This document shows, piece by piece, positions 15,609 through 23,043 of a stretch of 64,000 nt of DNA. The notes beneath the pieces were generated by a model. The model did not search any database and was not told where the DNA came from. It was given only the letters and a program-made list of their open reading frames with translations. Source of the DNA: a virus; IMG/VR virus record IMGVR_UViG_3300042890_001190, positions 1 through 64,000 of that record; one strand, given 5' to 3'. Position 1 is the stretch's first letter. Every line of letters starts with the position of its first letter. A program made the translations under genes and the position numbers.

Positions 15609-16347
15609 TTCTTGCCTTCAATTGTTTTGTTGCAGATATTTTTGCTTTGGTTTCTTCCGAGCAGGGAACGCCCTTGTTGTGAGGAACGTAACCAGCCCTT
15701 GCAATACTCATCTTCTTTTTTGTGGCATCGGAATGTCTGTTGTTGCCGTTTTTAACTCGCGTCTCCCACGCCTGCTCATAGTGAGGCAAAACATCCCGCC
15801 ACTCGTCCGATGCCAGCTTAAATCTGACGCCCAACTTGCCTTGTCTTTGGCTTTCAACCAAGAACTTGATGCCGGATGGTCTGATCCCAAACTCCTTGGC
15901 GGCAGCGGAAAAGCTTTCGTACCTTTTCCCGTTGCTGCAATCAACCTGAACCCTTCTTGGCGCGACAACGCGGGTTGCAATTTCGCTTCTGCTTTTCTTC
16001 CATGATGCAGACTGGTGTACAGCGTTAAGCTTCTCTCTGGTTTCCGGGTTGCACCACACGTTGCCAACGTAATTGGTGGTGTTGAGCGATGCCTTCATTT
16101 CGCTTATGTACTTTTGCTCCAACTTCTCAAGCAAATCAATTGAGCACTCGCAAATAATTTCAAATCGAAGCTCTCCAGCGTGCTTGTTCCACGCCGCCTG
16201 AAGTCTTGCGGAGTGGTGCGAGCCACGTCGAAGGTTGCGCCTATGCTCGGACCACCTTCTGTAAATGTTGTTGCTGCTCCCGATGTACTTATTGCCTCTC
16301 GGGGTTGAGATCAAATAAATTCCACTAATGACTTTTTTGTACGGCAT
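15595..16347 (-). CDS. GIY-YIG homing endonuclease
   Basis: 250 residues. GIY at 9-11, YIG at 21-23, catalytic Arg in NNIYRRWSEHRR (~30), conserved Glu in LLEKLEQKYI (~78). The C-terminal part (PHNKGVPCSEETKAKISATK) has the repeated NUMOD3-type DNA-binding motif, and residues ~150-180 (YESFSAAAKEFGIRPSGIKF) look like a NUMOD1-type helix-turn-helix. It cuts target DNA and spreads its own gene. It is freestanding, between the helicase and an unknown gene, whose start it overlaps. Confidence 0.9.
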   Translation of the reverse strand: MPYKKVISGIYLISTPRGNKYIGSSNNIYRRWSEHRRNLRRGSHHSARLQAAWNKHAGELRFEIICECSIDLLEKLEQKYISEMKASLNTTNYVGNVWCNPETREKLNAVHQSASWKKSRSEIATRVVAPRRVQVDCSNGKRYESFSAAAKEFGIRPSGIKFLVESQRQGKLGVRFKLASDEWRDVLPHYEQAWETRVKNGNNRHSDATKKKMSIARAGYVPHNKGVPCSEETKAKISATKQLKARNERL

Positions 16348-16349
16348 GG

Positions 16350-17822
16350 CTACTTCTTTCCTTGTCCCTTCAAGTACCTAATGAGGGCGGCTTTTATGGC
16401 CTTCTCAAAGGCAATGTCGGGAGTTTTTACAGAATCGACCAAACCTTTTGGCCATACACCGAATTTATCACGGTAAGTGGCAAGCGCTCGGGAGTTTGAC
16501 CAGCCCCCGTACTTTATTTTGTACTGGCACATTGACCACCAGTCTTGCTTGCTTTCCCGAGAGGCCGCTGCTTTGAGCTCCTCCATTTCTCCCGGCACAG
16601 ACTCGACCATGCTGCGCTTCTCGCGGGTGTAGCCGCAGTGGATGCAGGTGTCCGAGCCGCCAGCCCACAGGTGACCGCACTTGGGGCACTTGGCCGCTTC
16701 CTTTTCCTTGTCGGTCTTTTCCTTCTTGGCCTTCTCGCGAGCGTCATCCAGCTCGTGCACACCGTTGCTGTAAATCTCTTCCCAGTCCTCTTGAAAACGG
16801 ATGTAATTCCCGCTGTGGCACAACCACACCGCGAACTCTTTGTCCGGGTAGCCGCGCATCACGCGCCCCATCTGCTGAACGTGAGAGGACAGCGACTTGC
16901 TGAATGGCCGAGCGCTCACGCCGATCATCACGTCAGGCACGTCAAAGCCTTTGGTCAAGATGTCCGTGGCAATCAGGCCATGAATCTCTGTGTCGGGCTT
17001 GCTGAAGTCTTCGATGACATCGCGCTTGAATTCATCATCGTCTTTGTAGGAGATGCTGATGAAGTTATAGCCCTGCTCTGCGAACTTCTTTGATAGGTCA
17101 GCGCCGTGCTCCACGCCAGAGCAGAAGATGATGGTCTTGCGGGGGCGACCAAATATCTCGTGCGTCTTCTTGATCCACTCAGACACAATGTCGCCAGTGA
17201 TCTGCATGCCGCGCTTCGTTGACTCCGCCTGACTCCACTCGCCGGCCACCTTCTTGGCACCAGTCATGTCGATCTCTTTGGCGACGAACACACGCAACGG
17301 GCACAGCACTTTCTGGTCCACCAACTCCTTGGTTGTGACCGTGCTGACAACGCTCTCGTACACATTGCCCAAGCCCTTGGTGAAGGGTGATGCACTCAGG
17401 CCAATGACCTTGATGTCAGGGTTGTTCTTGATGAACTCGATGGTCTGCTTGCGCATGGCGTGCGCTTCGTCAACGATCATCAGCGTCAAGCCCGGAAAGG
17501 AGCCGCGCTTCTCGAGCGTCTGGGCTGAGCACACTTGGATGTTCTCGTATGGCCTGTAACGCCAGTGGCCTGACTGCAGCACGCCGTGCTCGATCTTGTA
17601 CTTCTCAAGGCGCTGGCTTGTCTGATCGCACAAGATGATGCGGTCCAAAATCATGGCTGCACGATTCCCTTTCTTGTGGGTTGCATCCAGTAGCGCAATT
17701 GCCATCTCAGTCTTGCCAGCTCCCGTGGGCGCATACAGCATCTGTGCCTTATATCCCGCAGCAAAGCCGCGCCTCAAACCATCCAGCGACCCGGACTGGT
17801 ACTCTCGTAATTCCAAACTCAT
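16350..17822 (-). CDS. superfamily 2 DEAD/H helicase with zinc ribbon
   Basis: 490 residues. N-terminal Q-motif region LELREYQSGSLDGLRRG, Walker A YAPTGAGKTEMA, Walker B/DEAH MIVDEAHAMRK, motif III GLSASPF, C-terminal motif VI QQMGRVMRGYPDKE. Residues ~390-420 hold a zinc ribbon (CPKCGHLWAGGSDTCIHCGY). It would unwind or translocate on duplex DNA during phage replication or recombination. The ATG at 17822 has GGAG at eight bases; an alternative GTG at 17873 overlaps the ParB-like stop but has a poor N-terminus. Confidence 0.9.
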   Translation of the reverse strand: MSLELREYQSGSLDGLRRGFAAGYKAQMLYAPTGAGKTEMAIALLDATHKKGNRAAMILDRIILCDQTSQRLEKYKIEHGVLQSGHWRYRPYENIQVCSAQTLEKRGSFPGLTLMIVDEAHAMRKQTIEFIKNNPDIKVIGLSASPFTKGLGNVYESVVSTVTTKELVDQKVLCPLRVFVAKEIDMTGAKKVAGEWSQAESTKRGMQITGDIVSEWIKKTHEIFGRPRKTIIFCSGVEHGADLSKKFAEQGYNFISISYKDDDEFKRDVIEDFSKPDTEIHGLIATDILTKGFDVPDVMIGVSARPFSKSLSSHVQQMGRVMRGYPDKEFAVWLCHSGNYIRFQEDWEEIYSNGVHELDDAREKAKKEKTDKEKEAAKCPKCGHLWAGGSDTCIHCGYTREKRSMVESVPGEMEELKAAASRESKQDWWSMCQYKIKYGGWSNSRALATYRDKFGVWPKGLVDSVKTPDIAFEKAIKAALIRYLKGQGKK

Positions 17823-17869
17823 TTGTTTCTCCAACTGCCAGCACACATGCCCGCTGGCTTGGGCAATGA

Positions 17870-18688
17870 TCACTCAGCCTTCTTGAGTTGACGTTGCAAC
17901 ATTTTGATTTGGGACTTCATTTGATTGTTCTCTGACTGGTACTGATCACGGCTTTGCTTGACCGCGTTCAGCTCAATCTTGGTGATGCGCAGCTCCTCAC
18001 GCAGCTCGTCAATCAGGCTTGTAGCCGCTTGCTTTTCTTCTGGTGAGGCATCCATGGCTACAACTGCCACACGGGCCTTCAGCTCTTCATTCTCGGCCAG
18101 CAACATGTCGATGGCTTCTTGGTTCTGATCATCCTGCGGTGGCGTGATCTCAGGACCTTTGAGTTCCGGCTCTTTCGGTGCGCGGCCCGCAGCCTTCTTC
18201 TTCTCCATCACCTTACCGCTTGGTGTTTTGTACTTCACCGTATCGCCCGTGTCTTTGCCAACGCCCTTGCGCAGCTCAGATACAAACGATGGGGACACAT
18301 GGCAGTGCTTGGCGATCTGGCCGTTAGCCATGCCCTCCCACTCAAAGTCATCCAGCAGCGTCATCACTGCCTTGCGCTTGTCTGCATGGGTGCGGCGCAT
18401 GCCGTGGTCGGTGTTCACGCCTGTCGAATGGAATACGGCGTCCCTCAGTGTGCCCTGAACCACGCTACACAGGATGGATACCTTCTCTGCACGCTTGTGG
18501 GCCAGCAGTCGGTGATAGCCGTCCGTCAGGTAGTAGTTGATGCCATCAAAATAAACCAGCACAGGAGGAAAGTCAGCGCCAGCAGCAATTGCATCTGCAT
18601 ACTCCGATACCGTCTCCTCATTGATCTCTGTTCTCGACTGCAGGCGCTCGTCCATCACAAGAGCGCCGATGTTCATGACTTTGTTCAT
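17870..18688 (-). CDS. ParB/Srx-fold DNA-binding protein
   Basis: 272 residues. N-terminal ParB-like nuclease fold: SRTEINEETVSEYADAI then FPPVLVYFDGINYYLTDGYH and RLLAHKRA. A helix-turn-helix follows (MANGQIAKHCHVSPSFVSEL). The C-terminal third is a coiled coil (ELNAVKQSRDQYQSENNQMK). Similar phage ParB-like proteins act as regulators or nucleases rather than partition proteins, and no parA is near. The ATG at 18688 overlaps the stop of the 49-residue gene upstream, with GGAAAG as ribosome site. Confidence 0.85.
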   Translation of the reverse strand: MNKVMNIGALVMDERLQSRTEINEETVSEYADAIAAGADFPPVLVYFDGINYYLTDGYHRLLAHKRAEKVSILCSVVQGTLRDAVFHSTGVNTDHGMRRTHADKRKAVMTLLDDFEWEGMANGQIAKHCHVSPSFVSELRKGVGKDTGDTVKYKTPSGKVMEKKKAAGRAPKEPELKGPEITPPQDDQNQEAIDMLLAENEELKARVAVVAMDASPEEKQAATSLIDELREELRITKIELNAVKQSRDQYQSENNQMKSQIKMLQRQLKKAE

Positions 18689-18834
18689 TTGCTTTCCTTC
18701 ATAGTCCACCCCAAAAGAAACCAACGCCAGTAGGTCTGGATGTTGATGTTGTCGTACTTCTCGCCATCCCAACCGGGGGCTCTTTTGCCCTTGGTTAAAA
18801 GGATCGCTTCAAACTGCTTTCGCGCTTCGTGCAT
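18685..18834 (-). CDS. 49-residue protein, unknown
   Basis: A short gene: MHEARKQFEAILLTKGKRAP then WDGEKYDNINIQTYWRWFL and a short tail ending WTMKESK. AGGAGG lies six bases before the ATG, a very strong ribosome site, and the stop overlaps the ParB-like start (ATGA). The run IQTYWRWFLLGW is typical of tiny phage early proteins. Function unknown; coding is well supported by the ribosome site and coupling. Confidence 0.72.
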   Translation of the reverse strand: MHEARKQFEAILLTKGKRAPGWDGEKYDNINIQTYWRWFLLGWTMKESK

Positions 18835-18844
18835 GTTGCACCTC

Positions 18845-19303
18845 CTATAAAAAATTGATCTTTGATGACTTGCTGCGGATCATGTCCGTCACCCGCTTGA
18901 TGTGCTTTTCGTACACGCTGCGAGCCACCGAGGTCCTCTGCAATTCGTGCCACTCAATGATTTCTTGAAAGCTCTGAAGGCCAAGTGCCGTAGAGCCCAT
19001 CCTTCCGAGGCGCTTGAACCGCTCATGCGCGTCCAGCAGGTGCATCTCAGCGATCTTGCAATGCACCATGACCTCGGGTCCAATGTCCGCAGCAGCCATG
19101 CTCTCAGCTAGGCAAACCACTGCGTTGATGTTGTTCCAGTCTTGCTTGGTAGCAGAGCCATTCCTAAATGCCTCCATGCTGCCGTTCTCTTTCTTGCGCA
19201 GGATGTCTAGGCTCTCCTCGTCCGTAATGGATGCCCCCACCATGGCGTGCGTGATCGGATTGATGCCCGTGTCCCATATTTTTCGTCGTGTTTGTTTGCG
19301 CAT
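18845..19303 (-). CDS. phage protein, unknown, probably from a leaderless transcript
   Basis: 152 residues, helical and charged (MRKQTRRKIWDTGINPITHA; SFQEIIEWHELQRTSVARSV). The ATG at 19303 lies 7 nt after a consensus-like -10 box, so the transcript would start at or near the A of ATG with no room for a ribosome site. An upstream ATG at 19351 overlaps the promoter and is rejected. Related phage proteins start with basic residues and 'DPI..A'. It is the first gene of the minus-strand replication operon; function unknown. Confidence 0.72.
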   Translation of the reverse strand: MRKQTRRKIWDTGINPITHAMVGASITDEESLDILRKKENGSMEAFRNGSATKQDWNNINAVVCLAESMAAADIGPEVMVHCKIAEMHLLDAHERFKRLGRMGSTALGLQSFQEIIEWHELQRTSVARSVYEKHIKRVTDMIRSKSSKINFL

Positions 19304-19309
19304 GGCCTG

Positions 19310-19338
19310 ATCATACACACTTCTGCATTTCTTTGCAA
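19310..19338 (-). promoter_or_regulatory. promoter of the minus-strand replication operon
   Basis: TTGCAA (19338-19333), 17-bp spacer, TATGAT (19315-19310). The expected transcription start falls on the ATG at 19303, implying leaderless translation. Confidence 0.72.
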
Positions 19339-19375
19339 TAAACTGTTGCAAATTATTTTAAACTGCACTAAACTG
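19339..19375. promoter_or_regulatory. phased direct repeats (putative operator)
   Basis: TAAACTG occurs at 19339-19345, 19359-19365 and 19369-19375, spaced 20 and 10 bp, so all copies face the same side of the helix. They lie between and inside the two divergent promoters (the third overlaps the plus-strand -10). This is the pattern of an operator for a phage regulator; the protein is not identified. Confidence 0.5.
19346..19374 (+). promoter_or_regulatory. promoter of the 19.4-23.0 kb operon
   Basis: TTGCAA (19346-19351), 17-bp spacer, TAAACT (19369-19374). The start point would be near 19381, so inverted-repeat copy 2 would be the first structure of the transcript. Confidence 0.65.
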
Positions 19376-19382
19376 TAGCCTC

Positions 19383-19406
19383 GGCAACCTATTCGTGGAG
19401 GTTGCC
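19383..19406 (+). repeat. dispersed inverted-repeat element, copy 2
   Basis: GGCAACCT-ATTCGTGG-AGGTTGCC, 8-bp perfect stem. The 22-nt core is identical to copy 1. Placed between the promoter and the first gene, at the predicted 5' end of the mRNA, where it could act as an mRNA-stabilising hairpin or a protein-binding site. Confidence 0.82.
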
Positions 19407-19423
19407 GCAACACAGGAGGGGGT

Positions 19424-19519
19424 ATGACCAACTGCAAACAGCATATGTGGGAGCCTGTTGAGGGCCAACCTTTGTACAAGTGCGCCCGATGCGGTGCTTT
19501 TCTGAGGATCATCAAATGA
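19424..19519 (+). CDS. zinc-ribbon microprotein (31 aa)
   Basis: MTNCKQHMWEPVEGQPLYKC then ARCGAFLRIIK. Cys4, His7, Cys20 and Cys23 form a C-x2-H...C-x2-C zinc knuckle. AGGAGG at seven bases before the ATG; the stop overlaps the next start. A sister microprotein with the same plan (CKHRW...RCTRCGDW) is at 22417. Too short for database-style naming; the matching pair supports both. Confidence 0.68.
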   Translation: MTNCKQHMWEPVEGQPLYKCARCGAFLRIIK

Positions 19520-19998
19520 CCCCAAAACAAGAAGAAGCGTTGCGAGATTACTTGCGTGAAACTGTCGTGCCGTTAATCGAAGATGTGCTGACCAAGAAAC
19601 TGGGGCAAGCCCTGACGTTTGCAAAAAAAGAACTGGCAGAGCAGCCAGCACAGCAGGACAGTACGTGCAGCAACGCACTACGCGCTCAGGGCAAAGCATA
19701 CCCCCGCACCTGCAAGAAATGTGGGCTTGGGCCTTGCATTGAGTTGGCACAGCAAGCCCTCGACAAGAAGGCAGAGAACGCCAGAGAGTTGGGGCTGGAC
19801 TATGAGCCAGTGCAAGACAGCGGCATTGTTACCGCTGGTGGCTTTGACCCGCGCACACAGCGCACATGGGTTGGGTTGACGGATGAGGAGAGGGACGCAA
19901 TGATCGGCGTAACCGACTTATCTGGCACGTACTACTACGATGATCTGTACGCAGTTATTTTGCTTGCCGAGGGCAAACTCAAGGAGAAGAACAAATGA
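19516..19998 (+). CDS. phage protein with WVGLT module, unknown
   Basis: 160 residues. Helical N-terminus (MTPKQEEALRDYLRETVVPL), a Cys cluster RTCKKCGLGPC, a helix shared with the next gene (QALDKKAENARELGLDYEPV) and the C-terminal module RTWVGLTDEERDAMI...EGKLKEKN. The WVGLTdEE module is common at the C-terminus of small variable phage proteins and seems to be shuffled among them. Role unknown. It starts in an ATGA overlap. Confidence 0.68.
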   Translation: MTPKQEEALRDYLRETVVPLIEDVLTKKLGQALTFAKKELAEQPAQQDSTCSNALRAQGKAYPRTCKKCGLGPCIELAQQALDKKAENARELGLDYEPVQDSGIVTAGGFDPRTQRTWVGLTDEERDAMIGVTDLSGTYYYDDLYAVILLAEGKLKEKNK

Positions 19999-20539
19999 AA
20001 GAAGAATGGCTATTTCCGAACGCAGTTGTTCCGGTAGACGTTGAAACGACAGCCGCGCTGGTGGCTGAGATACACAGGCTGATTGACGTTGTGGGTGGCT
20101 TGGTATTGAAGCAAGCCCTTGCAGCACCTGACTGCAAAGAAACTGGCGTGTGTATCCAAACTGGCTTGGCTTGTTTTGGTCAGTCAGCACAGCCAGCACC
20201 TGTGCAGGCGACAATGAAGTTGGAGTCAAGTGGCCCGGGATATGGCCCCGCGCCCAAACAGAAACTAAGCGTCAGGCATGTTTCCCTCATTGATGAGGGT
20301 AAGACCTCAGCACAGCCAGCACCTGTGCAGGAGAACGCAATGATTTACAAAACCTTTGAGCAGTGGAAGAGTGGCAACGTGCTGGAGCATGGCGTTCCCC
20401 GCACCGAGCATTACAGCGAAGACCAATTCGATCTGGTTGAGATGGGCTGGAACTATGGCTACGATGCTGGCCGCGCAGTGGAGCAAGCCCTCGACAAGAA
20501 GGCAGAAAACGCCAGAGAGTTGGGGCTGGACTATGAGCC
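19751..20539 (+). repeat. 58-bp direct duplication between two genes
   Basis: 19751-19808 and 20482-20539 are identical except for one base (GAGAAC versus GAAAAC), encoding QALDKKAENARELGLDYEP in both proteins. The near identity at DNA level, unlike the rest of the two genes, shows a recent duplication or gene conversion. Confidence 0.88.
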
Positions 20540-20756
20540 TGTATGGGATAACTTGCCATCCAATAAAGATGTTGAAGACGCTATGCAGATGAAACGGCTG
20601 AATCAACTTGCCACCCCACCCGCAGCACAGCGGCAATGGGTTGGTCTGACGCATGAGGAGATTGAAAAAGCTTGTGTTCCGCTTGGTGCGGCAATGCTGT
20701 CTTTTACAGAAGTCGCCCGAGCCATCGAAGCCAAACTCAAGGAGAAGAACACATGA
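19995..20756 (+). CDS. mosaic phage protein with WVGLT module, unknown
   Basis: 253 residues built of modules: an N-terminal helix (VVPVDVETTAALVAEIHRLI), two copies of SAQPAPVQ (~69 and ~105) that act as linkers, a middle MIYKTFEQWKSGNVLEHGVP, the duplicated helix shared with the previous gene, and the C-terminal QWVGLTHEEIEKACVP with AKLKEKNT. The linkers and shared helix suggest that in-frame recombination assembles these proteins. Function unknown. Confidence 0.7.
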   Translation: MKEEWLFPNAVVPVDVETTAALVAEIHRLIDVVGGLVLKQALAAPDCKETGVCIQTGLACFGQSAQPAPVQATMKLESSGPGYGPAPKQKLSVRHVSLIDEGKTSAQPAPVQENAMIYKTFEQWKSGNVLEHGVPRTEHYSEDQFDLVEMGWNYGYDAGRAVEQALDKKAENARELGLDYEPVWDNLPSNKDVEDAMQMKRLNQLATPPAAQRQWVGLTHEEIEKACVPLGAAMLSFTEVARAIEAKLKEKNT

Positions 20757-20995
20757 CAACAATGCATAAGATTTCTTGGAACACTTTTCTTGCGTCAATG
20801 CAGGAAATCGGATATCGCAATTACATTGAAACCGACTTGGACAACTACGCCAATGTTATGCGAACAGTAAATACGCCAAAAAGCCGTAGACCAAAGGAGC
20901 TTGCTGGCAAAGAGTTCACGACCCAGTTGTTCACAGCAGTCGGATCAAAGGTTGGCGACATTCGATACCTTGTTTGTATTGAGAGGACAGCATGA
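20753..20995 (+). CDS. small protein, unknown
   Basis: 80 residues (MTTMHKISWNTFLASMQEIG; KELAGKEFTTQLFTAVGSKV), beta-rich C-terminus. ATG in an overlap with the previous stop and AAGGAG upstream; a second ATG at 20762 is possible. Coupled to the next gene. Function unknown. Confidence 0.65.
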   Translation: MTTMHKISWNTFLASMQEIGYRNYIETDLDNYANVMRTVNTPKSRRPKELAGKEFTTQLFTAVGSKVGDIRYLVCIERTA

Positions 20996-21234
20996 GAGAC
21001 ACGATAGAACTATGCAAAACAGTTGGTTTTCCGTTGATGGTCTTTGAGGGAGTGCCATACGTTTCGCCTGAACTTGAGCGCCTTGTTGCCCTTGTCCGTG
21101 CTGATGAGCGTGACAAATGGATGGAGCGTGCCCACACCATGATTCTTGGGGAACGAGAGGCGTGTGCAAAGGTGTGTGAGGAGCGCGGCTGGCATGTGAC
21201 TGCCGCCGCCATCCGAGCAAGATCGAAGGATTAA
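20992..21234 (+). CDS. small protein, unknown
   Basis: 80 residues. The C-terminal half GEREACAKVCEERGWHVTAA with AIRAR is a module seen in many phage proteins (EREACAkvCe......aAaaIR.R). The N-terminal half (MRDTIELCKTVGFPLMVFEG) is mixed. ATGA overlap with the previous gene. Role unknown. Confidence 0.68.
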   Translation: MRDTIELCKTVGFPLMVFEGVPYVSPELERLVALVRADERDKWMERAHTMILGEREACAKVCEERGWHVTAAAIRARSKD

Positions 21235-21236
21235 AA

Positions 21237-21713
21237 ATGATTACACAAGCGGAATTGAAAAACTTGTTTGACTACGTTGATGGGCAGCTTGTTGCAAAAA
21301 CAAACGCCAATAAACGAAAAGCTGGCGATGTTTTGGGTGCTGCAAACGACAAGGGCTATTTGATAGGTCGTGTCAATCAACGTCTGTACAGAGTTCACCG
21401 CTTGGTGTTTTTGTATTTTCATGGATTCATGCCGACTCAAGTTGACCATATTGACGGCAACAGGCAGAACAACCGTATTGAAAACTTGCGAAAAGCAACG
21501 TCAGCACAGAACAATCAAAACAGAATGGCAACTGGAGCCAGCAAGATCAAAGGTGTTGTATGGCACAAGCAGTCAAAGAAATGGGTGGCATCTATCTGCA
21601 TCAACAGAAAAAGCGTGCATCTTGGTTCTTTTGAAAAGATTGAAGATGCGGCGCAAGTTGCTACAGATGCTCGTAAAAAACTACACGGCGAGTTCGCAAG
21701 GGGGAACACATGA
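21237..21713 (+). CDS. HNH endonuclease with AP2 DNA-binding domain
   Basis: 158 residues. N-terminal LFDYVDGQLVAK and GYLIGRVNQRLYRVHRLVFL lead into the HNH core QVDHIDGNRQNNRIENLR (residues ~66-84). The C-terminal half SKIKGVVWHKQSKKWVASI with HLGSFEKIEDAAQVATDA is an AP2 domain. This is the usual build of freestanding phage homing endonucleases. It interrupts a run of small genes and overlaps the next start by four bases. Confidence 0.92.
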   Translation: MITQAELKNLFDYVDGQLVAKTNANKRKAGDVLGAANDKGYLIGRVNQRLYRVHRLVFLYFHGFMPTQVDHIDGNRQNNRIENLRKATSAQNNQNRMATGASKIKGVVWHKQSKKWVASICINRKSVHLGSFEKIEDAAQVATDARKKLHGEFARGNT

Positions 21714-22420
21714 CCACCCAACTTATTCGTTCCTCCATGAAATTGATGGCTGACGCTGGAGTCGATATTGTTGACATGAAATGGTTTGACATGACTGGCG
21801 CAGTTGGAGATAAGCAAAGAGCCAACCTTGATCCGGTGATGACGCATAGACCACCGTTCAACAAATGTTTTGTTGCGTGGCAGGGCAAGACAAGCCACCA
21901 CCCAAGCTACGAGGTTTTGATGCTGGTGGCGGGAGAAGACCCAGACGAGGGTATTTCTGTGTCCATGTGGAAAGGCCCATCTGGAACACGTTTGCACCCC
22001 ATCCCTGCAATGTTTTACTTCATTGAAGGTGACCAGATTCGATATGGTTCCGTCAACGAAGATGAACCCGTAGACAAAGAGCTTGCTGAGTTGATGTTGG
22101 CGCAACTTGGAGCGTGGTACGGGGCTATGGATAGTCGCATGGAGGCATACACCCCATCGGTGCGCGACACGTTCACCAACCGCCGCAAGATTCAGCAAGG
22201 GAAATTGCCAACCTACGACTGGACAACGGTCTGGATTGAGCCAGCAAAACCTCGATCAGAGGGTAAGGGGGGTACACACGCATCACCTCGCTTGCATGAC
22301 CGCCGTGGTCATTTGCGGAGGCTTGCAAGTGGTAAGAATGTCTGGGTGAAGTCTTGCAAGGTGGGAGATGCCAGCAAAGGTGCGATATTTCACGACTACG
22401 CTATCAAGGAGAACACATGA
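21710..22420 (+). CDS. conserved phage hypothetical protein
   Basis: 236 residues. The C-terminal end SPRLHDRRGHLRRLASGKNV with WVKSCKVGDASKGAIFHDY is a conserved phage segment (H..PR.H.RRGHwR....G..vwV..c.vGd...G...hdY). The N-terminal part (SSMKLMADAGVDIVDMKWFD) is mixed alpha and beta. Function unknown, possibly an early regulator. ATGA overlap at both ends. Confidence 0.72.
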   Translation: MTTQLIRSSMKLMADAGVDIVDMKWFDMTGAVGDKQRANLDPVMTHRPPFNKCFVAWQGKTSHHPSYEVLMLVAGEDPDEGISVSMWKGPSGTRLHPIPAMFYFIEGDQIRYGSVNEDEPVDKELAELMLAQLGAWYGAMDSRMEAYTPSVRDTFTNRRKIQQGKLPTYDWTTVWIEPAKPRSEGKGGTHASPRLHDRRGHLRRLASGKNVWVKSCKVGDASKGAIFHDYAIKENT

Positions 22421-22506
22421 CCTGTAAACACCGCTGGATACCCGGCGACAACCAAGACCGACCCGCATACCGTTGCACCCGCTGTGGTGATTGGAGATTT
22501 GTATGA
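22417..22506 (+). CDS. zinc-ribbon microprotein (29 aa)
   Basis: MTCKHRWIPGDNQDRPAYRC then TRCGDWRFV. Cys3, His5, Cys20 and Cys23 resemble the 31-residue protein at 19424. Start and stop in ATGA overlaps, with CAAGGAGA upstream. A single zinc knuckle; function unknown. Confidence 0.65.
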   Translation: MTCKHRWIPGDNQDRPAYRCTRCGDWRFV

Positions 22507-22628
22507 CCGATTTTGTAGAGTTTATTTGGATGTGGGCCGTGGGCATGATATTGCTGGTAACGCTGCCCATCTGGTTTATCCCGTACACCGCTTATAGGGC
22601 TTGGAAATTTTTTAAGGAAAGCACATGA
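22503..22628 (+). CDS. single-span membrane microprotein (41 aa)
   Basis: One hydrophobic segment fills most of the protein (FIWMWAVGMILLVTLPIWFI), flanked by an acidic N-terminus and a basic C-terminus (YRAWKFFKES), giving an N-out orientation by the positive-inside rule. Coupled to both neighbours by ATGA. Small membrane proteins of this kind in early operons may alter the host envelope; unproved. Confidence 0.65.
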   Translation: MTDFVEFIWMWAVGMILLVTLPIWFIPYTAYRAWKFFKEST

Positions 22629-22813
22629 AAAAAGACTCCAAAGCATGGGCCATCAAGCTCAGAGGCCGTAACTTCTACTTGTCCAGCACTGGGTATCCGT
22701 GGACATTCATGACCAAGAAAGAGGCCGAGAGCTTCGCCCGAAACGTGGCGCGGCACTACGGCACAACAGCTCAACCAATCCGCGTCAGAGTACGCATAGA
22801 GGAGCAATCATGA
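22625..22813 (+). CDS. small basic protein, unknown
   Basis: 62 residues, basic. The segment KAWAIKLRGRNFYLSSTGYP with TFMTKKEAESFARNVARHY has a strand-turn-helix plan like small nucleic-acid-binding phage proteins. AAGGAA upstream of the ATG, coupled to both neighbours. Function unknown. Confidence 0.65.
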   Translation: MKKDSKAWAIKLRGRNFYLSSTGYPWTFMTKKEAESFARNVARHYGTTAQPIRVRVRIEEQS

Positions 22814-23001
22814 TCAACGTATACCCAACCCGCATCGAGGCCGCAGACGAGGACGGCAACATCCTGTTCGCGCTTCAAATGGAAGATGCCCACTGCTGCA
22901 CCATTGAGATCAAGAACCCACTGGTACTGAGCAATGGCAACCTAGAGCAAGTGCTGACCGCCGTGCGCCGTGGCGTGCAGATGCTTGGACTGGAGGACTG
23001 A
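22810..23001 (+). CDS. small acidic protein, unknown
   Basis: 63 residues: strands (VYPTRIEAADEDGNILFALQ; HCCTIEIKNPLVL) then helix (NLEQVLTAVRRGVQMLGL). ATG at 22810 with AGAGGAG upstream. Last gene before the terminator. Unknown. Confidence 0.65.
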   Translation: MINVYPTRIEAADEDGNILFALQMEDAHCCTIEIKNPLVLSNGNLEQVLTAVRRGVQMLGLED

Positions 23002-23020
23002 GCCGCTACGCTCCGGGAAG

Positions 23021-23043
23021 CCCGCCACCGTGCGGGTTTTTTT
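23021..23043 (+). terminator. rho-independent terminator
   Basis: CCCGC-6 nt-GCGGG followed by seven T. It ends the 19.4-23.0 kb plus operon and overlaps the stop codon of the convergent DUF5710 gene by two bases. Confidence 0.88.

Noticed and set aside
17870-18688. Plasmid-type partition system
   Set aside because: No ParA ATPase or centromere-like repeats nearby; ParB-fold proteins are common phage regulators.
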